Notes under the pieces: model-generated | What the model was told of the DNA's origin: nothing | Database searches by the model: none | Seen by the model: only the letters and a program-made list of their open reading frames with translations | Made by a program: the position numbers and the translations under genes | Origin: Massilia forsythiae | GTDB taxonomy: Bacteria; Pseudomonadota; Gammaproteobacteria; Burkholderiales; Burkholderiaceae_D | Length of the DNA: 64,000 nt | Reading direction: 5' to 3' | Assembly: GCF_012849555.1 (NCBI RefSeq) | Contig: NZ_CP051685.1 | Location: 5,766,001 to 5,830,000 of the forward strand | Shown here: positions 53,221-60,847 of the stretch, piece after piece | How positions within the stretch are numbered: the stretch's first letter is position 1 | How the letters are laid out: each line of letters starts with the position of its first letter

Positions 53221-53328
53221 AGTACGGCGCGAAGTGCGCCGCTATGTGGGCCGGCGAACGGGAAAAACGCGGCGGGTGGACTATCATGTGTTCCATAACC
53301 ATTACCAAAATGACATGATCGACTTCCT

Positions 53329-54387
53329 ATGACCCAGTTGACCCTCCAGCAGAAATGCTTCCTGCTCCTTCTCACCATCGTCACCATCGGCTTCGTCTGG
53401 ATCCTGATGCCCTACTTCGGCGCCGTGTTCTGGGGCATGGTGTTCGCGATCCTGTTCGAATCGCTGTACCGCCGCTTCCTCGGCGTGACCAAGCAGAAGC
53501 CGACCTGGGCCGCGCTGCTGACGCTGCTGACCGTGATCGTGTCGGTGCTGATCCCGCTCGGCCTGATCACCGCCTCGCTGGTCAACGAGGCGGCCACGGT
53601 GTACAGCCGGGTCGGCTCCGGCCAGATCAACTTCGCCGAATACTTCCAGCGCATCCTCCACGCCCTGCCAAGCTGGATGGTCGGTTTGCTGGAGCGCTTT
53701 GGCCTGACCAGCATGGCCTCGCTGCAGCAGAAGCTGACTGCCGGCGCCACCCAAATCAGCCAAACCGGCGCCAAGTACGCGCTCAACTTCGGCATGAACA
53801 CCTTCGACTTCCTGGTCGGCCTGACCGTGATGCTGTACCTGCTGTTCTTCCTGCTGCGCGACGGCGAGTCGCTGGCGCGCCGCATCCGCCACGCGGTGCC
53901 GCTGGGCCGCAAGTACAAGAGCCGCCTGTTCGACAACTTCACCACCGTGATCCGCGCCACCGTCAAGGGCAACGTGCTGGTGGCGGCGGCGCAGGGTGCG
54001 CTGGGCGGCCTGGCGTTCTGGTTCCTGCACGTGGAAGCGCCGCTGCTGTGGGCCGTGGTGATGGCCTTCCTGTCGCTGCTGCCGGCGGTCGGCGCCGCCA
54101 TCGTGTGGGTACCGGTCGCCATCTACTTCCTGGCCACCGGCGCCATCTGGCAAGGTGTCTTCCTGGTCGTGTTCGGCGTGCTGGTGATCGGACTGGTCGA
54201 CAACCTGCTGCGCCCCCTGCTGGTCGGCAAGGACACCAAGATGCCGGACTACGTGGTGCTGCTGTCGACCATCGGCGGCATGGAGCTGTTCGGCCTGAAC
54301 GGCTTCGTGATCGGGCCGGTGGTGGCGGCCCTGTTCATCGCGGCGTGGGACCTGTTCGCGTCGGCGGAGGAATTCCACGATGAGTGA
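53329..54387 (+). CDS. AI-2E family transporter
   Basis: 352 residues. About seven to eight helices in the AI-2E/PerM arrangement: an N-terminal pair, a soluble region about 100-150, and the conserved C-terminal half with FLLRDGESL, FLSLLPAVGAAIVWVP, and LVDNLLRPLLVGK. Members export small molecules or act as Na+/H+ antiporters; the name reflects TqsA. Ligand not predictable. Monocistronic. Confidence 0.9.
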   Translation: MTQLTLQQKCFLLLLTIVTIGFVWILMPYFGAVFWGMVFAILFESLYRRFLGVTKQKPTWAALLTLLTVIVSVLIPLGLITASLVNEAATVYSRVGSGQINFAEYFQRILHALPSWMVGLLERFGLTSMASLQQKLTAGATQISQTGAKYALNFGMNTFDFLVGLTVMLYLLFFLLRDGESLARRIRHAVPLGRKYKSRLFDNFTTVIRATVKGNVLVAAAQGALGGLAFWFLHVEAPLLWAVVMAFLSLLPAVGAAIVWVPVAIYFLATGAIWQGVFLVVFGVLVIGLVDNLLRPLLVGKDTKMPDYVVLLSTIGGMELFGLNGFVIGPVVAALFIAAWDLFASAEEFHDE

Positions 54388-54409
54388 GGCGCGGGATGCG
54401 ATAGCGGTT

Positions 54410-54437
54410 TTGCAAAGCGATCCCATGCACGTATAAT
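54410..54437 (+). promoter_or_regulatory. Promoter of the riboswitch/TonB receptor unit
   Basis: TTGCAA at 54410-54415, 16-bp spacer, TATAAT at 54432-54437, placing transcription start just before the riboswitch. Confidence 0.75.
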
Positions 54438-54444
54438 CGCCCGC

Positions 54445-54650
54445 GCCTGGTGCAGCGCGCATGGTTCCATGCGCAGTTAAACGGGAAACACATGGCCATG
54501 CCGCCGCGCGCGGCCGGCCAGGGTGTGCTGCCCCCGCAACGGTGAACAAGCGTCGTCGCCGACGACAGGCCGTCTCGAACAACCACTGTGTCCATGGACA
54601 TGGGAAGGTGGGACGGTCCGGCTTGCGAGCCCGGATACCGGCCAGGCAGG
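54445..54650 (+). promoter_or_regulatory. Cobalamin (B12) riboswitch
   Basis: All hallmark blocks occur in order: TTAAACGGGAA (about 54478), GCTGCCCCCGCAACGG (54527-54542), CCACTGTG (54583), CATGGGAAGG (54599) and the B12 box region GAGCCCGGATACCGGCC (54627-54643). A downstream hairpin ACCCGC-ggggaa-GCGGGT (54682-54699) lies before the receptor start and may form part of the expression platform. Expected to lower receptor expression when adenosyl- or hydroxocobalamin is plentiful. Confidence 0.95.
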
Positions 54651-54725
54651 TGGCGCTTCAGATGAGGCGCTGTTCAGTCGTACCCGCGGGGAAGCGGGTG
54701 AGACTGCAGGTTCACGTATCCATCA

Positions 54726-56813
54726 ATGAAACCATCCCTGATCCTCGGCCTGGCCGGGGCGCTGTGCGCCGTCGCGCACGCACAGGCGCAGACCGCGCCC
54801 GATTCCCTCCCATCGCAACAACAAGACCCGGTGCAGCCGATCCCGGCGACGGTGCGCGTCAGCGCCCACTACGACAACGGCGTCGGCACCGCGGACGCCG
54901 CCAGCGAAGGCACGGTCACGGCCGCGCTGATCGCCAGCCGGCCGGCGCTGCGGCCGGGCGAGGTGCTGGAATTCGTGCCGGGCGTGATCGTCACCCAGCA
55001 CAGCGGCGACGGCAAGGCCAACCAGTACTTCCTGCGCGGCTTCAACCTCGACCACGGCACCGACTTCGCCACCTTCGTCGACAGCATGCCGGTCAACATG
55101 CGCACCCACGCGCACGGCCAGGGCTACACCGACCTGAACTTCCTGATCCCGGAACTGATCGGCAAGATCCACTACCGCAAGGGGCCGTACTACGCCGACG
55201 AGGGCGACTTCGCCTCGGCCGGCGCCGCCCACATGGGCCTGGTCGACAAGCTGGACCGGGGCCTGGCCGCGCTCACCGTCGGCGCCGACGGCTACCGCCG
55301 CGCCGTGGCGGCCGATTCGAGCGCGCTCGGCGCCGGCAACCTGCTGTATGCGGTCGAGCTGGCGCACAACGACGGCCCCTGGCGGACGCCGGAAGCCTTC
55401 CATAAATCGTCGGCGCTGCTGCGCTGGACCGGCGCTATCGGCATCGACCGCTTCAGCTTGACCGCGATGGCCTACCGGGGCGCCTGGCACGCCACCAGCC
55501 AGATCCCGCTGCGCGCGGTGCAGGGCGGCGCGCTCGACGAATTCGCCGCGGTCGACCCGAGCGACGGCGGCCACACGGCGCGCTACAGCCTGAGCGCCGA
55601 ATGGCGCCGGCGCACGGCGGACACGCTGAGCGAGGCGCATGCCTACGCGGTGCGCTCGGACCTGGCGCTGTACAACGACTTTACCTACTTCCTCGACGAC
55701 CCGGTCAATGGCGACCAGTTCCTGCAGACCGAGCGGCGCAAGATGGGCGGCTTCGACCTCGCCCACACCTGGTTCGGCCAGCTGGCGGGACGGCCGATGA
55801 ACAACGCGGTCGGGCTGCAGGGCCGCTTCGACCGCATCGCGCCGCTCGGCCTGTACGCGAGCGCACGCCAGCGCATCCTGTCCACCACGGCCGAATCGCG
55901 CGTGTCCGAAGCCAGCGCCGCGGCCTGGTTCCAGAATACGGTCCAGTGGACGCCCTGGCTGCGCTCGATCGCCGGCGTGCGCTGGGACCGCTACCGCTTC
56001 GACGTGGCCAGCTCGATCCTGGAAAACAGCGGCACGGCCGACGACCACGTCGCCTCGCCCAAGCTGTCGCTGGTGTTCGGGCCGTGGAACAAGACCGAGT
56101 TCTTCGCCAACTACGGCGAAGGCTTCCACAGCAACGACGCGCGCGGCACCACCGCGCACCTAGCGGCGCGCGAGCTGGAACCGGTGGACCCGGTGACGCC
56201 GCTGGTGAAGACGCGCGGCGCCGAGATCGGCGCGCGCAGCGAGATCGTGCCCGGCCTGCAAAGCTCGATGGCGCTGTGGGGACTGCGCTCGGCCTCGGAA
56301 CTGGTGTTCTCGGGCGACGCCGGCGACACCTCGCCGAGCCGCGCCAGCAAGCGCTCCGGCATCGAGTGGAACAACCATTACGTGGCCAACCGCTGGCTGC
56401 TGCTCGACCTCGACCTGGCCTGGTCGCGCGCCCGCTACACCGGCGTCGACGCGGCCGGCGACCACGTGCCGGGCGCGGTCGAGAAGGTGGCTTCGTTCGG
56501 CGCCACCGTCAACGATGCCGGCCCGTGGTCGGGCGCGTTCCAGCTGCGCTGGTTCGGCCCGCGCCCGCTGATCGAGGACGACAGCGTGCGCTCCTCCAGC
56601 ACCGCCATCGCCTACCTGCGCGCCGGCTACCGCATCGATCGGCGCTGGCAGCTGACAGCGGACGTGTTCAACCTGTTCGACCACAAGGCGAGCGACGTCG
56701 ACTATTACTACGCGTCGCGCCTGCCGGGCGAGCCGGCGGGCGGGGTGGACGATATCCACTACCACCCGGTGGAGCCGCGCACGCTGCGGTTGACGTTGCG
56801 GACCACGTTCTGA
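54726..56813 (+). CDS. TonB-dependent outer-membrane receptor under B12 riboswitch control
   Basis: 695 residues. Signal peptide ends near HAQA. Plug domain about 40-190 (LEFVPGVIVTQHSGDGKANQYFLRGFNLDHGTDF-type sequence, MRTHAHGQGYTDLNFLIPELI), then a 22-strand barrel with terminal Phe (LRTTF). The canonical BtuB Ton box is not obvious. Riboswitch control points to a corrinoid or cobalt substrate; the family also occurs next to other metal systems, so the ligand is open. No btu genes are nearby. The ATG lacks a strong ribosome site. Confidence 0.9.
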   Translation: MKPSLILGLAGALCAVAHAQAQTAPDSLPSQQQDPVQPIPATVRVSAHYDNGVGTADAASEGTVTAALIASRPALRPGEVLEFVPGVIVTQHSGDGKANQYFLRGFNLDHGTDFATFVDSMPVNMRTHAHGQGYTDLNFLIPELIGKIHYRKGPYYADEGDFASAGAAHMGLVDKLDRGLAALTVGADGYRRAVAADSSALGAGNLLYAVELAHNDGPWRTPEAFHKSSALLRWTGAIGIDRFSLTAMAYRGAWHATSQIPLRAVQGGALDEFAAVDPSDGGHTARYSLSAEWRRRTADTLSEAHAYAVRSDLALYNDFTYFLDDPVNGDQFLQTERRKMGGFDLAHTWFGQLAGRPMNNAVGLQGRFDRIAPLGLYASARQRILSTTAESRVSEASAAAWFQNTVQWTPWLRSIAGVRWDRYRFDVASSILENSGTADDHVASPKLSLVFGPWNKTEFFANYGEGFHSNDARGTTAHLAARELEPVDPVTPLVKTRGAEIGARSEIVPGLQSSMALWGLRSASELVFSGDAGDTSPSRASKRSGIEWNNHYVANRWLLLDLDLAWSRARYTGVDAAGDHVPGAVEKVASFGATVNDAGPWSGAFQLRWFGPRPLIEDDSVRSSSTAIAYLRAGYRIDRRWQLTADVFNLFDHKASDVDYYYASRLPGEPAGGVDDIHYHPVEPRTLRLTLRTTF

Positions 56814-56846
56814 CCAGTACCATTTTTGACCAGCACCATTGATACC

Positions 56847-56985
56847 GTCGTCCCCGCGAAGGCGGGGACCCATACTGAGTATCCGAAGTTGTTACGTTGA
56901 AGTACCGGGGCTGTTCCGGGATCACTGGGTTCTGTTGGCTCTGCATGGGTCTCCGCCAAGGGGGCCGCCTAGGCCGGGGACGACG
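56847..56985. repeat. REPIN-like palindromic repeat, copy 1
   Basis: Starts GTCGTCCCCGCGAAGGCGGG and ends with the inverse complement in degraded form (GGGGACGAC), enclosing about 75 bp. Same terminal sequences as the element at 63678-63800. Lies between the convergent TonB receptor and copA genes. Confidence 0.75.
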
Positions 56986-57004
56986 TATATGCGCTATCGG
57001 GTCA

Positions 57005-57211
57005 TCACCCGCCGGCGCGCGCCGTCACCGGGTAGCCGGCCGCGTCGATCGCCTCGGCGATCCGGCCCAGGTCGGCGCCGCTGTCGATGGTGACCTGCTT
57101 GGTCGGCAGGTCGATCTCGACCCTGGCATCCTGGTCGACTTCCTGCACGGCCTTGGTGACGCGGCCCACGCAGTGCTTGCAGCTCATGTCTTCGACGGTC
57201 AGTTGGTACAT
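57005..57211 (-). CDS. CopZ-like chaperone domain with its own internal start
   Basis: The last 68 codons of copA begin with ATG 57211 and are preceded by AGGAGAACACACG, almost the same ribosome site as that of copA itself (GGAGAACACC). The product would be a complete HMA copper chaperone (TVEDMSCKHCVGRV) the size of CopZ. I infer that it was a separate copZ gene, now fused in frame and perhaps still translated independently. Confidence 0.55.
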   Translation of the reverse strand: MYQLTVEDMSCKHCVGRVTKAVQEVDQDARVEIDLPTKQVTIDSGADLGRIAEAIDAAGYPVTARAGG

Positions 57212-59686
57212 CGTGTGTTCTCCTGTTGGCTGCGGCGCCGGATGCGCCGCGTTCACAATGGGCGCCGGATGCGCCTCGTTGCTTGATGGCGCAGAGTGCG
57301 CCGTGTCGGTCGATGGCGCAGGCTGCGCCACATTCTCCATCGTTTGCGGCACTGCCGCCGGCAACAGCGCCAGTGCCGGCAGCTCCGCTTGCGCAAGCGG
57401 CGCCGCCGCCACCGCATCTGCCGGGCGCCAGCGCCGCAGCAGCAGCGCATTGGTCACCACGCTCACCGAGCTGAGCGCCATCGCCGCACCGGCCAGCACC
57501 GGATTGAGCAGGCCGAGCGCCGCCACCGGAATCCCGACCACGTTGTAGACGAAGGCCCAGGCCAGGTTCTGGCGGATCTTGCGGTAGGTGCGGCGCGAAA
57601 CGTCGATGGCGTCGGCCACCAGCAGCGGATCGCCGCGCATCAGCGTCACGCCGGCCGTGTGCATGGCGACGTCGGACCCGCCGGCCATGGCGATGCCGAC
57701 GTCGGCCGCGGCCAGCGCCGGCGCGTCGTTGATGCCGTCGCCGACCATCGCCACCTTGCTGCCGGCCGCCATCATGGCGCGCACCGCGTCCGCCTTGTCG
57801 CCCGGCAGCACCTCGGCCGTGAAGCGCTCGATGCCGAGCTGCCGCGCCACGGCGGCGGCAGCGCCGCGGTTGTCGCCGCTCAGCATGGCCACCTCGATGC
57901 CCAGCGCCCGCAGGCGCGCCACCGCCGCCGCGCTGGTCGGCTTGACGCGGTCGCCGAAAGCGAGCAGGCCGCGCACCTGCAATGCACCGGGCAAGCCGGC
58001 GGCCAGCCAGGACACGGTGCGGCCATCGGCTTCGTGGCGGCGCGCCGCGTCGTCCAGCCGCCCGGTCGCCACGCCGAGTTCGCGCATCAGGCGCCGGCTG
58101 CCGAGATAGACCGTCTCGCCGTCCACGCGCGCCTGCACGCCGCGGCCGGGCAGCGCCATGGCGTCCAGCGCCGGCAATGGTGTCGACAACGGCGCCGGCG
58201 CGCGCGCGGCGGCGGCCGCCGTGTTGGCGTACACATCGTCGTCGATGGCGGATGCCTGCGTGCTGCCCAGCCGTGCCTGCGCCGCTTCGCTCACGGCGCG
58301 CGCCAGCGGGTGCGTGCTGCCCTGCTGCACCGCCCACGCCAGGGCCAGGACGCGGCGCGGATCGTCGCCTTCCAGCGCCACCACCTGCGGCCGGCCCTCG
58401 GTCAGGGTGCCGGTCTTGTCGAACACCACCGCCTGCAGCGCATGCGCGGTTTCCAGCGCTTCCGCGTCCTTGATCAGGATGCCGTGGCGCGCGGCGGCGC
58501 CGGTGCCGACCATGATGCCGGTCGGCGTCGCCAGGCCGAGCGCGCACGGGCAGGCGATCACCTGCACCGCCACCGCGTTCAGCAGCGCCTGGCGCCAGTC
58601 GCCGGTGGCCAGGCCCCAGCCGAACAGCGTGGCCAGCGACACCAGCAGCACCGCCGGCACGAACACCGCGCTGACGCGGTCGACCAGGCGCTGGATCGGC
58701 GCCTTGACGGCCTGCGCATCCTCGACCATGCGGATGATCCGGTTGAGCATCGTGTCCGCGCCGACCGCCGTCACCTCGACCAGCAGCAAGCCTTCGCCGT
58801 TGACCGCGCCGCCCGTGACGCGCGCGCCCGGCCCCTTGGCCACCGGAAGGCTTTCGCCGGTCAGCAGCGATTCGTCCAGGTGGCTGGCGCCTTCCAGCAC
58901 GCGGCCGTCGGCCGCCACGCGCTGGCCCGGCGCCACCACCAGCACGTCGCCGCTGCGCAGCGCGTCCGGCGCCACGGTGACGTCGCGGCCGCCGCGCCGC
59001 ACCAGCGCGGTGGCGGGCCGCAGCGCTTCCAGCGCGCGGATCGCCTGCACGGTCTGGCCGCGCGCCCTGCCCTCCAGCCACTTGCCGAGCAGGACCAGCG
59101 TGATCACCACCGCCGAGGATTCGAAATACAGGTGGTGCGCGCCGGACGCCAGCAGCATCCACAGCGACAGCGCATACGCCGCGCTGGTGCCGATCGCCAC
59201 CAGCAGGTCCATGTTGCCGGCGCCGGCGCGCAGCGCCTTCCAGCCGGCGCGGTAGAAACGCGCACCGAGCCAGAACTGCACCGGGGTCGCCAGCAGCAGT
59301 TGCAGCCAGCCGGACGCCATCCAATCGATGCCGAGCGGGCGCAGCAGCATCGGCGCCGCCAGCGGCAGGCTGAGCGCGGCGGCGGCGGCCACCGGCCACC
59401 ACGCCGGCAGGCGCGCGCCCTGTTCCTGGGCGCGGCGTGGCGCGGACGTGCGCGCCTGGTCGATGAGGTCGGCCTCGTAGCCGGCCTTGACCACCGCGGC
59501 GGCGAGCAGCCCGGCATCCAGGCCGGCGCCGCGCACGCTGGCCTTTTCGGTGGCCAGGTTGACGCTGGCATCCTGCACGCCCGGCACCGCCGCCAGCGCC
59601 TTTTCGACGCGCGCCACGCACGAGGCGCAGGTCATGCCGCGGATGTCGAACTGCAGCGCGGGGGTGTCCTTGACGATCGCTTCCAT
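57005..59686 (-). CDS. copA: Cu(I)-exporting P1B ATPase CopA with C-terminal CopZ-like domain
   Basis: 893 residues from ATG 59686, preceded by GGAG. N-terminal HMA domain with GMTCASC (about 18-24), eight helices with the CPC motif (ACPCALGLATP), DKTGTLT with phosphorylated Asp, TGES in the actuator, HP (STHPLA), GDGINDAP, and the Cu(I) signatures YN and SS in the last helices. After the usual end (about residue 775) comes a linker of four 9-residue repeats, then a second HMA domain of 68 residues with MSCKHC. Exports Cu(I) from the cytosol. Promoter is CueR-type. Confidence 0.93.
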   Translation of the reverse strand: MEAIVKDTPALQFDIRGMTCASCVARVEKALAAVPGVQDASVNLATEKASVRGAGLDAGLLAAAVVKAGYEADLIDQARTSAPRRAQEQGARLPAWWPVAAAAALSLPLAAPMLLRPLGIDWMASGWLQLLLATPVQFWLGARFYRAGWKALRAGAGNMDLLVAIGTSAAYALSLWMLLASGAHHLYFESSAVVITLVLLGKWLEGRARGQTVQAIRALEALRPATALVRRGGRDVTVAPDALRSGDVLVVAPGQRVAADGRVLEGASHLDESLLTGESLPVAKGPGARVTGGAVNGEGLLLVEVTAVGADTMLNRIIRMVEDAQAVKAPIQRLVDRVSAVFVPAVLLVSLATLFGWGLATGDWRQALLNAVAVQVIACPCALGLATPTGIMVGTGAAARHGILIKDAEALETAHALQAVVFDKTGTLTEGRPQVVALEGDDPRRVLALAWAVQQGSTHPLARAVSEAAQARLGSTQASAIDDDVYANTAAAAARAPAPLSTPLPALDAMALPGRGVQARVDGETVYLGSRRLMRELGVATGRLDDAARRHEADGRTVSWLAAGLPGALQVRGLLAFGDRVKPTSAAAVARLRALGIEVAMLSGDNRGAAAAVARQLGIERFTAEVLPGDKADAVRAMMAAGSKVAMVGDGINDAPALAAADVGIAMAGGSDVAMHTAGVTLMRGDPLLVADAIDVSRRTYRKIRQNLAWAFVYNVVGIPVAALGLLNPVLAGAAMALSSVSVVTNALLLRRWRPADAVAAAPLAQAELPALALLPAAVPQTMENVAQPAPSTDTAHSAPSSNEAHPAPIVNAAHPAPQPTGEHTMYQLTVEDMSCKHCVGRVTKAVQEVDQDARVEIDLPTKQVTIDSGADLGRIAEAIDAAGYPVTARAGG
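57234..57341 (-). repeat. 27-bp tandem repeats joining CopA and the CopZ-like domain
   Basis: Four 27-bp units starting ggcgc(c/a)g encode 9-residue units ending AHPAP, AHSAP or AQPAP. They sit between the ATPase end and the internal CopZ-like start. All units are in-frame multiples of 9 codons. Confidence 0.85.
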
Positions 59687-59710
59687 GGTGTTCTCCTGTC
59701 TCACCCTGAC

Positions 59711-59741
59711 AGGATATGGCTTCCCACCATGGGAAGGTCAA
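59711..59741 (-). promoter_or_regulatory. CueR-type promoter of copA
   Basis: On the minus strand: TTGACC (-35, 59741-59736), a 19-bp spacer, TATCCT (-10, 59716-59711). The spacer carries the dyad CTTCCC-atggt-GGGAAG, the CueR box. A 19-bp spacer with a dyad is the hallmark of MerR-family activated promoters. The tssG stop codon (TGA, 59740-59738) lies inside the -35 box. No cueR gene is in the window. Confidence 0.9.
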
Positions 59742-60847
59742 GGGTTTTGTACGGGAAGCGGCGGCAGCGGCGGCAGCGGCGGCATGGGCCGCAGTTCGTA
59801 GCGCATGTCGGCGCGGTCGCGCGCGGCCGGCGCGGTGGCGAGATAACTGTCGAGGCCGAGACGGCCATGCGCTGCCGGCGGTGCATCTCGGTCCGCTGCG
59901 CCGCCCAGGCGGATCGCCCGCACTGCCTCGCGCCGCAGCACCAGCACGATCTCGTAGGCCAAGGTCGGGGCGGCGAACAGGCCGAGCAGCGTGCGCAGGG
60001 TGGCGGCCGCGGCGCCATGCGGCAGGAAGCGCTCGAACTGTGCCTTGCCCAGCGGGCCGATGCGCACGCGCACGCGCAGGTCGGGCCGCCAGCAGCGCGC
60101 GCCCAGCAGCGCGGCCTGGCCCAGCACCGCGTTGGCGCCGCCCAGCGCGGTGCGCTCCGGTGGCGCCAGGCGGTCCCAGTGGCCGATGCCCTCTTCCACC
60201 GCCACCGGCACGCCGAACACGTCGGACAGCATGCGGCCCAGCAGCGCCGCCGAGGCCGGCCCCTGGCGCAGCACGCCGGCGTACAGGGCCAGCAGGCGCC
60301 GGTCCACGCCGGCCGGCAGCGCCGCGGCACCGGCGCCGCCATGCAGGCTGCCGCATGAAAAACCGCCCAGCGCCAGCAGCAGCGGCAAAAAGGCGTCGCC
60401 CGGGCCGGCCACCGCATGCTCGATGCGGTACTTCCTCCAGGCGCCGTAGAACAGCGCCAGCATGCGCGTCGACAGCATGTCGAGGAAGGCGCGCGCCGCC
60501 TCGCCGTCCGGCCCCTTGTCGAGCGCCTGCGCTTCCTGGATGCGTTCCGTCACGTGCGCCGGCAGCGTGCCGTGCGCGCCCAGCAGGCCCATGAAGGTCG
60601 GGGTCAGGCGGAACTGCGGGCCTGACACGCCGGCGCGGCGCACGGCGTCGCCATGGCGCTCCAGCGCCAGCGCTTCCACCTGGCCGGCCGGGAAGCGCAG
60701 AGAGAGGCTGTTGGCGAAGCGCAGGTGCTGGTCCAGCGCGCGCTGCGGCGGCACCCCGCGCTCCTCCAGCCACAGCAGGAGCAGGCGCACCGCCTGGAAG
60801 AATTCGAAGCGCTGCGGCTCGGCCAGCAGGCGCTCGATCACAGCCAT
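59738..60847 (-). CDS. tssG: T6SS baseplate protein TssG
   Basis: 369 residues from ATG 60847, overlapping the tssF end by 10 bp. TssG features: FEFFQAVRLL near the start, LRFANSLSLRFPAGQVEAL, FLDMLSTRMLALFYGAWRKYR and LLGLFAAPTLAYEIVL, ending in a Pro/Leu repeat tail. TssG forms wedges with TssF and TssE/TssK in the T6SS baseplate. Only tssF accompanies it here. Its stop codon is inside the copA promoter. Confidence 0.92.
   Translation of the reverse strand: MAVIERLLAEPQRFEFFQAVRLLLLWLEERGVPPQRALDQHLRFANSLSLRFPAGQVEALALERHGDAVRRAGVSGPQFRLTPTFMGLLGAHGTLPAHVTERIQEAQALDKGPDGEAARAFLDMLSTRMLALFYGAWRKYRIEHAVAGPGDAFLPLLLALGGFSCGSLHGGAGAAALPAGVDRRLLALYAGVLRQGPASAALLGRMLSDVFGVPVAVEEGIGHWDRLAPPERTALGGANAVLGQAALLGARCWRPDLRVRVRIGPLGKAQFERFLPHGAAAATLRTLLGLFAAPTLAYEIVLVLRREAVRAIRLGGAADRDAPPAAHGRLGLDSYLATAPAARDRADMRYELRPMPPLPPLPPLPVQNP

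Noticed and set aside
54523..54729. Short open frame inside the riboswitch
   Set aside because: The bases are fully explained by conserved cobalamin riboswitch blocks.
57234..57341. Possible CRISPR-like repeats
   Set aside because: Units are contiguous 27-bp tandem repeats without spacers and are translated as a linker.
57296..60358. 1020-codon plus-strand open frame opposite copA and tssG
   Set aside because: Composition is that of a codon-position shadow; both opposite genes have full motif sets.
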